Source: a virus
IMG/VR virus record: IMGVR_UViG_3300042350_002848
Span: 1-37,049 of that record
Reading direction: 5' to 3' (one strand)
Length of the DNA: 37,049 bases
Part shown: positions 15,646-23,700 of the stretch, one piece after another
Numbering within the stretch: position 1 is the stretch's first letter
Layout: every line of letters starts with the position of its first letter
Notes under the pieces: model-generated
Database searches by the model: none
What the model was told of the DNA's origin: nothing
The model's input: the letters and a program-made list of their open reading frames with translations, nothing else
Program-made: the position numbers and the translations under genes

Positions 15646-17361
15646 ATGCGGATCTCCCTTTGCGTCATCGCAGGCAACGAGGCCGAGCACATCGTGACGA
15701 TGCTGTCCTCGTTTCGGCATTTCTTCGACGAGTTCGCGCTCGTTCGCGCCATCGGGGCCAAGGAGCCGGACGCGACCATCGAGCTTGCGACCGCGTGGTG
15801 CCGAGAGAATGGGAAGGTGATGCTCTGGACCGACTACCAGAACGGGCCGGGCGCCGAGCGATGGGACCACGTCGACTCCTTCGCGAACGCACGCAACGCA
15901 GCCTTCAAGCTGGGCAGCGGCGACTGGCTGATCTGGGCCGACTGTGACGACGTGATCGAGGACGCGAGCGAGTGCGCCGCAGCTGCCTTTCGCGCGAAGC
16001 TGGCCGCGCTGCCGGAGGGCGTGTCGATGGTCCGTTGCCCGTACGATGTCCGCGGAACGAACAAGAAGCTGCACCGCGAGCGGGCGATCCGCGCCTCGGC
16101 CTTTGCCGCTGGGCGCCGCTGGCACCACGACGTTCACGAAAACCTTCTGCTCCTCGCCGGCGACAAGCACGAAGACCACGCGACGCCGGTCTGGGTCCAC
16201 CAGCCGAAGTCGATCAAGAAGGAGAACCGCCGCCGGAACCTCCGCATCCTCGGGCACTCGGTTAAGGAGACTCCGACGCAATACTTCTACATCCATCAGG
16301 AGCACGTCTGCTCGGGCAACCGGCAGGCCGCGGAGCAGTTCGGCAAGATCGCGATCAGCTTCCCAAACCTCGAGGCGTCCTTCCGGTACGAGGCGCTGCT
16401 CAATCTTGCCAAGTTGACCAGCGACCACCGCGAGGCGATGGGCTACGCGCTGCAAGCGCACGCCGTCTTCCCGTGGTGCCGCGAGGCTTACGCCGCCGTC
16501 ATCCTGCTGACCTTCGAGAAGAACGACGGGCGGCGCGCCCGCTGGTGGGCCGAGGAGATGCTGCGCCTGCGGGAGCCCATCGGCGCCGACCGGCCGTGGA
16601 CGACCGAGCAGAAGTACTACGGCTGGGCGGGCTACGATCTGGCCGCGCGGGCGTTCCGCCTCGACGGCTACGAGGCGCGTGCGAACATCCTGCAATCGCA
16701 GTTCCACCAAGGCGAAGCGCCGCGCATCTCGCTCCTGCACGCCACCCGCGGGCGGACCTCGAAGGCGGTCAACTCGCGCGAGGTCTGGCTGCAAATGGCC
16801 GAACGGCCGGAGCGCGTGGAGCACATCTTCGCCGTCGATGCGGACGACAAGGAGTCGGTGCAGATGGCGCGGCAGTTCGTCTCGGTGACCTCGGAGAAGC
16901 GGTCGTGCGTCGCCGCGTGGAATCTGGCCGCGAAGAAGGCGCGCGGCGATCTGCTCGTGCAAGTCTCGGATGACTGGATTCCGCCGCCGGGCTGGGACGC
17001 GAAACTGCTTTCGCTCGTCGAGGGCCGCGACCTCCAGAAGGAGCAGATCGTCCTTGCCGTCTCGGATGGGCATCGGACGGACAAGCTCCTTTGTATGGCG
17101 ATCCTCTCGCGCGCCCGGCTCGAGGCGCAGGGCGATCTATTCTTCGAGGGCTACGAGTCGGTCTTCAGCGACAACGAGTTTTCGCACCGGGCTTGGCGCG
17201 ACGGCATCGTGATCGACGCGCGCGACCGATTCCGCTTCGAGCACCAGCACCCGGCTTTCGGCAAGGCGCAGATGGACGCGACCTACGCGCACAACAACTC
17301 GCGCGACCGCTACATTGCCGGAGAGGCGATCTTCAAAACCCGCAACCCTGACGCGCTATGA
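15646..17361 (+). CDS. Two-domain GT2-type glycosyltransferase
   Basis: A 571-aa protein with two glycosyltransferase A-like domains around a helical repeat region. Domain 1 (about 1-190) opens with RISLCVIAGNEAEHI and has the metal/nucleotide-sugar motif WADCDD (D99, D101, D102). The middle (about 200-330) looks like TPR-type helices (YEALLNLAKLTSDHREAMGY). Domain 2 (about 355-545) opens with ISLLHATRGR and has a second acidic motif VSDDW near 442. It would transfer sugar from an activated donor; acceptor unknown. It is first in a cassette with a methyltransferase and a GT9-like protein, right after the capsid gene and its terminator, suggesting virion or host-surface glycosylation. Confidence 0.85.
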   Translation: MRISLCVIAGNEAEHIVTMLSSFRHFFDEFALVRAIGAKEPDATIELATAWCRENGKVMLWTDYQNGPGAERWDHVDSFANARNAAFKLGSGDWLIWADCDDVIEDASECAAAAFRAKLAALPEGVSMVRCPYDVRGTNKKLHRERAIRASAFAAGRRWHHDVHENLLLLAGDKHEDHATPVWVHQPKSIKKENRRRNLRILGHSVKETPTQYFYIHQEHVCSGNRQAAEQFGKIAISFPNLEASFRYEALLNLAKLTSDHREAMGYALQAHAVFPWCREAYAAVILLTFEKNDGRRARWWAEEMLRLREPIGADRPWTTEQKYYGWAGYDLAARAFRLDGYEARANILQSQFHQGEAPRISLLHATRGRTSKAVNSREVWLQMAERPERVEHIFAVDADDKESVQMARQFVSVTSEKRSCVAAWNLAAKKARGDLLVQVSDDWIPPPGWDAKLLSLVEGRDLQKEQIVLAVSDGHRTDKLLCMAILSRARLEAQGDLFFEGYESVFSDNEFSHRAWRDGIVIDARDRFRFEHQHPAFGKAQMDATYAHNNSRDRYIAGEAIFKTRNPDAL

Positions 17362-17993
17362 TCCCCGAAGGCTATCACCTAGACTGGGACACGGGCGCGC
17401 TCTGCGCCGCGGATCGCCGCATCACGGCCGTCTACGATCACGCCTACGTGGCGCGGTACGAGAAGTACCCGCAGGCCGAGCTCTCGCGCATCCGCGCCGA
17501 GTTGGTCAACCGCTGGGCGCCGGACGCGGTCAACGTGCTCGACGTCGGCTGCGGGACCGGTGCCTTCCTCGAGGCGATGTGGGCGATGCAGCCGAACGCC
17601 AAGCTCTTCGGGCACGATATCTCGCCGTACCCGCTGCCGGACTTCATCCGCAAATGGCACCTCGGCTGGTCCGCTGGCGATTGGGACGTGGTCACGTTCT
17701 TCGACTCGCTCGAGCACTTCGACGACCTGACCTGCATCAAGCTATTGCGCGCGCAGACCGTCGTCGTCTCGCTCCCGTGGTATCATCCGTACCTTGGGCC
17801 GGAGTGGTTCGCCCGCTGGAAGCACCGCAGGCCGGGCGAGCATCTCTGGCACTTCACGCCGGAGACGCTGGCGCGGCTATTCCATCGCGCCGGGATGCGG
17901 GCCGTGTACGTCGGAAACCCCGAGGACGCCGTCCGCAAGCCGGAGCCGGACGCGCAGGGGCCGAACATCCTAACGATGGTTTTCCGCCGATGA
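17358..17993 (+). CDS. Class I SAM-dependent methyltransferase
   Basis: A 211-aa Rossmann methyltransferase. The SAM-binding motif I is LDVGCGTGAF (residues 61-70), an acidic residue follows at the end of strand 2 (GHDIS), and a DSLEHFDD motif near 115-122 is typical of small-molecule or sugar methyltransferases (the UbiG/Methyltransf_11/23 group). It overlaps the preceding glycosyltransferase stop and is joined to the next gene by ATGA. Given its partners it probably methylates a sugar of the glycan built by the cassette; the substrate is not shown by the sequence. Confidence 0.85.
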   Translation: MIPEGYHLDWDTGALCAADRRITAVYDHAYVARYEKYPQAELSRIRAELVNRWAPDAVNVLDVGCGTGAFLEAMWAMQPNAKLFGHDISPYPLPDFIRKWHLGWSAGDWDVVTFFDSLEHFDDLTCIKLLRAQTVVVSLPWYHPYLGPEWFARWKHRRPGEHLWHFTPETLARLFHRAGMRAVYVGNPEDAVRKPEPDAQGPNILTMVFRR

Positions 17994-18703
17994 AGATCTG
18001 CCTCGTGTACCATATGCGGCTTGGCGACATCATCCGCATCCTGCCGATTGCGCGCTGCCTCGCGAGCCAAGGGCACAGCGTGTACGTCGAGTGCCTCGAG
18101 CCGTACTGGGGGCTCTTTAACTGCGTAAGCTACGCCCGCCCGGCCCGGCCGGAGGACCGCGAGGCGATGAAGTACGGGCGCGTGATCGACCTCCAAGTCT
18201 GGCTGCATCGGTACGAGGACTACCGCCGGAGCGGCAAGCCGTGGTCCGACTTCGTCTTCGGCCTGCATCCCGAGTTCGCCGGCCTCGACCGGCGCCCGGT
18301 CTTTGACTTGATCGGAGAACAGCCGATGCTCGCCGAGTACGGCATCCGCGAGCCGGTCTGTCTGTTCGCTCCGATGGGCTACTCGCAGGGGCGCCAGCAC
18401 TCGCTAGGCGCGCTGCTGGACGCCTGCGCCGAACTAACGCAGCACCGGATCGTCTTCCTCGTGGACGCCTTGCAGCTGGGCCACCTGCGCGAGCAAGGCG
18501 TGCCCGACCGGGATATGCTCTGCGCCCGCTCCCCCGCCCACCTCCCGCGGCTGATCCGCGATGCCGATGACTTCTTCACGGTCAACAGCGCCCCGTGCAT
18601 CATCGCTGGCGCAGTCCGCAAACACTTTTGGCACGTCCCATCCGGCATAGCGCAGGATGACCAGTTTTCGGAGTCGTCGCAGGTTGTGACAATTAGCGAT
18701 TAA
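17990..18703 (+). CDS. GT9-like (heptosyltransferase-type) glycosyltransferase
   Basis: A 237-aa protein opening with KICLVYHMRLGDIIRILPIA, the hallmark N-terminus of GT-B heptosyltransferase-like enzymes (RLGDxxRxLP). The later part includes a second Rossmann-like half (VCLFAPMGYSQGRQHSLGAL) and ends with FFTVNSAPCIIAGAVRK, comparable to the nucleotide-sugar side of GT9. It is shorter than bacterial GT9 enzymes (about 320-350 aa), so it may be minimal or need a partner. Coupled by ATGA to the methyltransferase; together with the two-domain GT it forms a glycan-modification cassette. Confidence 0.7.
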   Translation: MKICLVYHMRLGDIIRILPIARCLASQGHSVYVECLEPYWGLFNCVSYARPARPEDREAMKYGRVIDLQVWLHRYEDYRRSGKPWSDFVFGLHPEFAGLDRRPVFDLIGEQPMLAEYGIREPVCLFAPMGYSQGRQHSLGALLDACAELTQHRIVFLVDALQLGHLREQGVPDRDMLCARSPAHLPRLIRDADDFFTVNSAPCIIAGAVRKHFWHVPSGIAQDDQFSESSQVVTISD

Positions 18704-18705
18704 GT

Positions 18706-19023
18706 ATGGCCGTCCGTGACTTCGACCCGACCCAGCTTGCCGCCGATCAAGGCGCCATCCTCGATCAGGCAGGGATCACGTTCTCTTACTTCGGCTCCTC
18801 GATCACGGGCGTCTGGTCGTCTAGCCGGACGATGTTCGGCGACTTCGAGGAGCAGCGCCGGGACGATGTGCGCTTTACCGTCTTCTTCACGACCTCGCAA
18901 ATTACCGGCACGCCTGCGCCTTCGACGACTTGCGTGCGTGCGGGCGTGACCTACTTCGTCGAGCAGGTGCGCTTTGACGCCGAGGGTTCGGGCTGCGAGA
19001 TGGACGTCTGCAAGGTGATATGA
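18706..19023 (+). CDS. Head-tail joining protein (putative, gpFII-like position)
   Basis: A 105-aa beta-rich protein at the transition from head to tail genes. It has the pattern of small head-tail connector proteins (GITFSYFGSSITGVWSSSRT, then DVRFTVFFTTSQ), but no defining motif. Its start lies 2 nt after the glycosylation cassette and its end overlaps the next gene (ATG 19020). It likely closes the portal-neck to accept the tail; the evidence is order and size. Confidence 0.55.
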   Translation: MAVRDFDPTQLAADQGAILDQAGITFSYFGSSITGVWSSSRTMFGDFEEQRRDDVRFTVFFTTSQITGTPAPSTTCVRAGVTYFVEQVRFDAEGSGCEMDVCKVI

Positions 19024-19820
19024 TCTTGATCAGCGTAGATAATCAGAACCTATCGCGAGCCCTTACCAAGCTCGCAGCGGTTTCGCAGTTCGGACTCGGG
19101 CCGATCATCAAGGAGGAGAGCCGGTATCTGACGCAGCTTTTCATCAAGTTCACTCCTCCGAAAAGCAGGATGCAGGGCGTCAACGCGGTCAGGAAGGATA
19201 TCGGCAAGATGACCGCGGTGCTCGATTACAACTCGCTCAAGGCCAAGGCAACGCCCGGCAGCCTTTACGAGTCGATGGCGCGGATGGTTCGTCGTCGCGA
19301 GGCCGAGAAGTTGAACAACCTGCTGAGGAATCCCGCGATCCACTACTGGGGCGGCCGCCGCGTGCTTGCCGATGTCACCCAAGTGGCCGAGGCGCATCTG
19401 CGCTCCCGCAACAAGTACGGACGCATACCGCGCGACTTGGGCAATCTGGCGGCCTTCAAGGCGGACGTGCGACGCTACCGCAAGGCCATCGAGGATCGCG
19501 TCGGCTGGACGGTTGCGGGCTGGATTCCGGCAGCGAAGGCCAATGGCGCCAAGTACAAGAAGTTCGCCGAGCGCCTCGCTGACCAGTCAGGCGTTGTCCG
19601 CTACTGGTTCGGCGACTCAAACCGGAAAGCGCCTTTCATCTCGGCCGTGAATTTCAACGTCAAAATCCCGGGCTACCAGCGCAGCATTGACGCGGCTTTC
19701 CGGTCGAGAACGCAGACGACCGAGAAGAAGATCAAGCGCCTACTCGCAGGCGGCGCGGTCAATCTGGGCTTCACCAAAGTCGAAGGCGCGCAAGCCGTAC
19801 CCGAACCCATCGCCGCGTGA
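19020..19820 (+). CDS. Minor tail/neck protein (gpZ-like position)
   Basis: A 266-aa basic, mostly helical protein between the connector and the tail terminator, the position of lambda gpZ. It begins with a short strand and helix (ILISVDNQNLSRALTKLAAV) and includes basic stretches (MVRRREAEKLNNLLRNPAIH, KAPFISAVNFNVKIPGYQRS). It probably helps join tails to heads. There is no catalytic motif. It overlaps the next gene by GTGA. Confidence 0.5.
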   Translation: MILISVDNQNLSRALTKLAAVSQFGLGPIIKEESRYLTQLFIKFTPPKSRMQGVNAVRKDIGKMTAVLDYNSLKAKATPGSLYESMARMVRRREAEKLNNLLRNPAIHYWGGRRVLADVTQVAEAHLRSRNKYGRIPRDLGNLAAFKADVRRYRKAIEDRVGWTVAGWIPAAKANGAKYKKFAERLADQSGVVRYWFGDSNRKAPFISAVNFNVKIPGYQRSIDAAFRSRTQTTEKKIKRLLAGGAVNLGFTKVEGAQAVPEPIAA

Positions 19821-20254
19821 GCACTCGTACCAACATCCGTAACGCCATTGGGCTCAAGCTGACGCAGGCTGGCGTCGTCCCAACGGCCAATCTAATCAAG
19901 GGCCGCAACAACACGCTCGCCTCGGTCAGCTTCCCGGCCGCGGCGGTCTACGCCGTGCGCGAAGATATCGAGGTGCGAACGCTGGCGCCCGCGAACCGGA
20001 CGCAATATCGACAATTGCAGGTCACCGTGGACTACTTCACGGCGGAGGCGGTCAACTCTCCGACCATCATCGACGACCTTTTCGACGCTGGATCGGATGC
20101 GGTTGAGGCTGCGGTTTTGGCCGATGTCACGCTGGGCGGCGTGTGCCGTGATCTGCTTTTACAATCGGTAGAATATGTGATCGAGCCTGACGAGGAGCGC
20201 CACTGGGGCGTGGCGCGTCATACCTTTAACTGCATTTACTTAACCACCGACTAA
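19817..20254 (+). CDS. Tail terminator-like protein (gpU position)
   Basis: A 145-aa protein with an N-terminal amphipathic helix (TNIRNAIGLKLTQAGVVPTA) and alternating strands, including RQLQVTVDYFTAEAVNSPTI. Size, order (just before the tail tube) and layout fit gpU-type tail terminators that cap the tube and set its end. The GTG start overlaps the previous stop. It is followed 1 nt later by the tail tube gene. Confidence 0.6.
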   Translation: MSTRTNIRNAIGLKLTQAGVVPTANLIKGRNNTLASVSFPAAAVYAVREDIEVRTLAPANRTQYRQLQVTVDYFTAEAVNSPTIIDDLFDAGSDAVEAAVLADVTLGGVCRDLLLQSVEYVIEPDEERHWGVARHTFNCIYLTTD

Positions 20255-20255
20255 A

Positions 20256-20642
20256 ATGGCTAACCATCTCGGCCGCGAAGGCACCGTCAAAATCTCCTCG
20301 ACCACCATCGGGGAGCTCCGCAACTACGCGCTCGCCCACTCCTCCGACGTTGTCGAGGATTCGGTGATCGGCGATACGTATCGCACCCGCAAGGCGACGC
20401 TGAAGACGTGGTCCGTCAACGGCGATCTCTACTGGGACGAGACCGACGCCGGGCAGATCGCGCTGACCATCGGCTCGACCGTGACGGTCAACCTCTACCC
20501 CGAGGGCATCGCCTCGACCTCCACCTACTACTCGGGCGGCGGCATCGTGACCAAGTTCGACATCAGCGCCGCGTTCGACGGGATGGTCGAGGGCTCGATC
20601 ACCATCGAGGGCAACGGCGTCCTGAGCACTTTGACGGTTTGA
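20256..20642 (+). CDS. Major tail tube protein
   Basis: A 128-aa beta-rich protein immediately before the tail chaperone, the standard place for the tube protein. It has short strands with polar turns (KISSTTIGELRNYALAHSSD, TWSVNGDLYWDETDAGQIAL) and a C-terminus rich in Thr and Gly. Copies would stack as hexameric rings around the tape measure. It is shorter than lambda gpV (246 aa) and lacks an evident C-terminal Ig-like domain. Its last codons contain the TTTGACGG motif used by the next gene. Confidence 0.75.
   Translation: MANHLGREGTVKISSTTIGELRNYALAHSSDVVEDSVIGDTYRTRKATLKTWSVNGDLYWDETDAGQIALTIGSTVTVNLYPEGIASTSTYYSGGGIVTKFDISAAFDGMVEGSITIEGNGVLSTLTV
20630..20637 (+). promoter_or_regulatory. 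TTTGACGG motif before the tail chaperone
   Basis: Exact 8-mer inside the last codons of the tube gene, 13 nt before ATG 20651. A GAGGTG Shine-Dalgarno-like sequence lies between it and the ATG, so here the 8-mer is additional to, not a replacement for, a ribosome binding site. Confidence 0.45.
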
Positions 20643-20650
20643 GGTGCTGA

Positions 20651-20974
20651 ATGGATGCTATCGACCTAGTCCGTGAGCACTTCGCCTCCCTCGGCACCCG
20701 CAAGATCGAGGTGCCCGAGTGGAAGCTGACCGTCTACGCCGCGCCCGTCACGCTCGCCGAGAAGAACCGGCTTTATCGCAAGAGCAAGGAGAGCGATATG
20801 GAGCTCCTCGTTGACCTTCTGATAATGAAGGCCACCGACGCGAACGGCCAGAAGCTGTTCACGCTCGAGCACAAGCCGACCCTGCTCAACAAGGCCGACT
20901 CCAACGTGGTCGCGCGCGTCGCCAACGCGATCCTCGCTGACGAGGCGCCGAAGGCCGACGAGCTAAAAAACTAG
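20651..20974 (+). CDS. Tail assembly chaperone, short form (G-like)
   Basis: A 107-aa protein between tail tube and tape measure. It corresponds to lambda gpG, made in excess, and helps assemble the tail around the tape measure. The sequence is helical and charged (KNRLYRKSKESDMELLVDLL). The frame ends at TAG 20972-20974 directly after the slippery heptamer A-AAA-AAC, so most ribosomes would make this form and a fraction the longer one. The start is supported by GAGGTG 5 nt before the ATG. Confidence 0.85.
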   Translation: MDAIDLVREHFASLGTRKIEVPEWKLTVYAAPVTLAEKNRLYRKSKESDMELLVDLLIMKATDANGQKLFTLEHKPTLLNKADSNVVARVANAILADEAPKADELKN

Positions 20975-21132
20975 CAGGCGGCGAGGCTGGTGCCGACCTC
21001 CTCGCCGTCTATGCGCTCGCGGAAAAGCTCGGCAAGTTCGCTCACGAAGTCCTCGAGATGCCAGCAGCTGAGATGCAGGGCTGGGTCGCTTACTACCACC
21101 ACCAAAACCGAGTGAAGAAATCCAATGGCTAG
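20651..21132 (+). CDS. Tail assembly chaperone, frameshifted form (GT-like)
   Basis: A -1 shift at 20965-20971 (A-AAA-AAC, zero-frame codons CTA AAA AAC) continues in a second frame to TAG 21130-21132, adding 53 residues for 160 in total. The added part (AHEVLEMPAAEMQGWVAYYH) has the E/W-A-Y-Y pattern common in the T part of tail chaperones. The T frame overlaps the tape measure start (ATG 21125). Frameshifting between G and T is well known in lambda-like phages. The site and the conserved-looking extension make this a strong prediction. Confidence 0.88.
20965..20971 (+). promoter_or_regulatory. Programmed -1 frameshift site A-AAA-AAC
   Basis: Canonical slippery heptamer in the correct phase, one codon before the zero-frame stop TAG. 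The downstream -1 frame encodes a typical tail chaperone extension. I did not identify a clear stimulatory pseudoknot. Confidence 0.9.
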
Positions 21133-22477
21133 CGCAACCTTCACACTCAAGGCGGTGGATTCAACGCGGGCGGCATTTGCCAGCGTGCAGGGCTCGCTTG
21201 GTCGCCTTGAGAAGTCGACGTTGAGCGTCGCGAGGGTGACGAAGATGGCGTTCGGGGGCGAGGCCGTGCTGGGGGCGCTCAATATGATGCGCCAGCGGCT
21301 GGACAAGGTCATCACGGCCGGCGAGGAAATGGGGTTTAGCGATGAGCAGATCGCGACCGCGCTTCGTTTTGAGGATGCGATCAATGGGATCCTAAAGACC
21401 TTGACCGCAATCCCGCTGGCTCTGGCCCAGATGGGGTTCGCCATTGGCAATGCCTTTTCTCCGCTGACCGATGGCGAGATCGAAGACCGCATCCGCAGGC
21501 TCAAGTTCGACCGGGCGCAAAAGGAAATCCTCGGGACCGTCGAGGCGACGCGGAAGTTGCAAGCCGAGTTCGATCTGATCGGCAAGGGTGCTGGCGCTGC
21601 TGCCGACGAGGCGCAGCGGATGGCCGTCGCGCTTTTCCAGCAGGCAGTCGCCACGTTTGAGACCAACCCGGCAAAGGGCTTTGAGCTCCAGAGGCAGGCG
21701 CTTGAGACGCTCAACCGCGCGAAGCAGGGCACGGTGAATCTGGATAAGGAGATCAAGGACGCGCAGGACGAGCTCAACAAAACCCTGCCGGAGTCGCAGC
21801 GCGTTGGGCTATCGCAGGCAGATCTGATCGAGGGCCTGCGGAATCGCTACGCGAAGCTCACCTACGAGGTCACGCAGCTCAATGTGCAGCTCGACGCCTT
21901 CCGCGAAGTCGGCCAGCCTATCGGCGAGACGCAGGACAAGATCGTCGAGAAGATCAAGGAGCAGACCGTCGTTTCCGCCCAGCTGAACAAGCTCCTTGAG
22001 GAGCAGAGCAAGGTTGCGCGCGAGGCCGGGCAGATCACCGCGGGCGCGTTTGAAAACGCGATTTTGTCCGGAGAGAAGCTGCGCGATACATTGCAGGCGC
22101 TCGCGCAGGATCTTCTGCGCCTGCTGTTCCGGCAGCAGATCACCGAACCGCTCGCCAAGGGCATCGGCTCCTTCTTCAAAACCCTTCCGTTCTTCGCCAA
22201 CGGCGGACCGATTACTGGCAACCAGCCCGCCATCGTCGGCGAACGCGGGCCTGAGTTGTTCGTGCCTTCGACCTCGGGTCGCATCATCTCCAACTCCGCG
22301 ATGCGCTCCGGCGGCGGCGCTCCCGCGATGGGCGGCGTGACGGTCAACTACAACATCGCCGCGGGCGTCACGCGGGGCGAGCTCGTGCCGATCCTCGAGG
22401 CCGAGCGGAAGCGCCTCAAGGCCGAGATCCCCGATATGGTGCGCCGCGGTGGCGCCTATCGCGCAGCCTTCGCCTAA
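21125..22477 (+). CDS. Tape measure protein
   Basis: A 450-aa mainly helical protein after the tail chaperone, with hydrophobic segments around residues 95-120 (LKTLTAIPLALAQMGFAIGN) and long coiled-coil stretches. Its C-terminus carries the common tape measure signature FANGGPITGNQPAIVGERGP followed by ELFVPSTSGRI. It scaffolds the tube and sets tail length. At the usual ratio of about 0.15 nm per residue this predicts a tail of roughly 65-70 nm, shorter than lambda. The start ATG 21125 overlaps the chaperone T frame by 8 nt. Confidence 0.88.
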   Translation: MASATFTLKAVDSTRAAFASVQGSLGRLEKSTLSVARVTKMAFGGEAVLGALNMMRQRLDKVITAGEEMGFSDEQIATALRFEDAINGILKTLTAIPLALAQMGFAIGNAFSPLTDGEIEDRIRRLKFDRAQKEILGTVEATRKLQAEFDLIGKGAGAAADEAQRMAVALFQQAVATFETNPAKGFELQRQALETLNRAKQGTVNLDKEIKDAQDELNKTLPESQRVGLSQADLIEGLRNRYAKLTYEVTQLNVQLDAFREVGQPIGETQDKIVEKIKEQTVVSAQLNKLLEEQSKVAREAGQITAGAFENAILSGEKLRDTLQALAQDLLRLLFRQQITEPLAKGIGSFFKTLPFFANGGPITGNQPAIVGERGPELFVPSTSGRIISNSAMRSGGGAPAMGGVTVNYNIAAGVTRGELVPILEAERKRLKAEIPDMVRRGGAYRAAFA

Positions 22478-22480
22478 GTT

Positions 22481-23059
22481 ATGGCTCTCACCTACCCGCT
22501 CACGCCGCCCTCGCCGTTTCGCATCTCGCGGCTTTCCCTGACCGGCGCCAGCGCGACCTCGCGCAACATCTCGCCGTTCACGTTCCAAATCCAGCAGTAC
22601 AATTGGCCGGGTCAGGCGTGGCTCGGTCAAGTCGAGTGTCCGCCGATGGTGCGCGCGGACGCCGAGGCGGTGATCGCGTTCCTGCTGGCGGCGCAGCGTG
22701 GCACGTTTTACTTTCAAGACTACGCCAACCCGACGAACCGCGGCGGCGTGACCGGCACGCTGACCGTCTCGAGCGCGACGGCCAACACCTCGACGCTCAC
22801 CTTCAGCGGGGCCACCGGCTCCTTCGCGCTGGGCGACTGGCTCCAGATCTCGACCTCGCTTTACAAGGTCGTACAAGTTAACTCCTCGAGCAGCGTCGAT
22901 CTGTTCCCGGTCCTGCGCTCAAGCTACGCGGGCGGCACCGCGATCACCTACTCAAACGCGAAAGGCGTCTTCCGGCTGGCCGAGCCGAAAACCGACTGGT
23001 CGATTGACCTCGCGTCCATCTACGGCGTGAGCTTCAGCATCGTGGAGGACGTTGCCTGA
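22481..23059 (+). CDS. Minor tail protein (tail tip, gpM-like position)
   Basis: A 192-aa beta-rich protein following the tape measure. The N-terminal half includes FTFQIQQYNWPGQAWLGQVE and a helix (RADAEAVIAFLLAAQRGTFY), and the C-terminal half ends in WSIDLASIYGVSFSIVEDVA. The layout resembles distal tail proteins that begin the tail tip. It ends in a TGATG overlap with the next tail-tip gene. Function is inferred from order. Confidence 0.65.
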   Translation: MALTYPLTPPSPFRISRLSLTGASATSRNISPFTFQIQQYNWPGQAWLGQVECPPMVRADAEAVIAFLLAAQRGTFYFQDYANPTNRGGVTGTLTVSSATANTSTLTFSGATGSFALGDWLQISTSLYKVVQVNSSSSVDLFPVLRSSYAGGTAITYSNAKGVFRLAEPKTDWSIDLASIYGVSFSIVEDVA

Positions 23060-23700
23060 TGAGCATCACGACCGCAGGCCGCACGCTCTCCGCGGATATG
23101 GTCACCGAGGTGACCGCGACGCAACTCGCGCCGATCCTTCTCGCCAACCTCCAGTTCTCGACGCCGGTCTACCTTTGGTCCGGTTACGGATCGCTGGGCT
23201 TCGGCGGCGTGACGTACCTCGGCATCGGCACGCTCGGCACGATTTCACCCGTCGAGGAGACGACCGACCTAGCGGCGCGCGGAATCTCGATGCGTCTCTC
23301 GGGCGTGCCCACCGCGAACGTCGCGCTGGCGTTGACCGAGAACTATCAAGGCCGCGCCTGCACGATCCTCTTCGGCGCGCTCTCGCCCACGGCCGGGACG
23401 CTGATCTCGTCCCCGGTAACCGTGTTTCAAGGAAAGATGGACGTGATGCAGATTAGCGACGACGGCCAGAGCGCGGATATCACGATGACCGCGGAGTCAC
23501 GGCTGATGGACTTTAAGCGCCCGCGCGAGATCCGGTACACCGACGAGGAGCAGCAGAACCTTTTTGCGGGTGATGTCGGACTTGAGTTCGTGAACGACAT
23601 CCAAGAAAAGCCGATTTACTGGGGCAACCCGAACCAGACGCAGGCGACGAACTGGGACGGCGGCGACAAGACCGGCACCGAGGGAACGGGCTACGAATGA
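23059..23700 (+). CDS. Minor tail protein (DUF2163/gpL-like)
   Basis: A 213-aa protein with a beta-strand-rich hub-like layout: VTATQLAPILLANLQFSTPV at the start, a turn-rich WSGYGSLGFGGVTYLGIG, and a Thr/Asp-rich end (NWDGGDKTGTEGTGYE). In this position (before an NlpC/P60-like protein and J) lambda has gpL. It probably forms part of the tail-tip hub. It overlaps the next gene by ATGA. Confidence 0.65.
   Translation: MSITTAGRTLSADMVTEVTATQLAPILLANLQFSTPVYLWSGYGSLGFGGVTYLGIGTLGTISPVEETTDLAARGISMRLSGVPTANVALALTENYQGRACTILFGALSPTAGTLISSPVTVFQGKMDVMQISDDGQSADITMTAESRLMDFKRPREIRYTDEEQQNLFAGDVGLEFVNDIQEKPIYWGNPNQTQATNWDGGDKTGTEGTGYE

Noticed and set aside
13552-17073. 1173-codon open frame on the minus strand
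   Set aside because: It lies opposite capsid and glycosyltransferase genes with clear families on the + strand. Its sequence is Arg/Asp/Val-rich low-information text typical of antisense frames in GC-rich DNA. Many similar minus-strand frames exist here.
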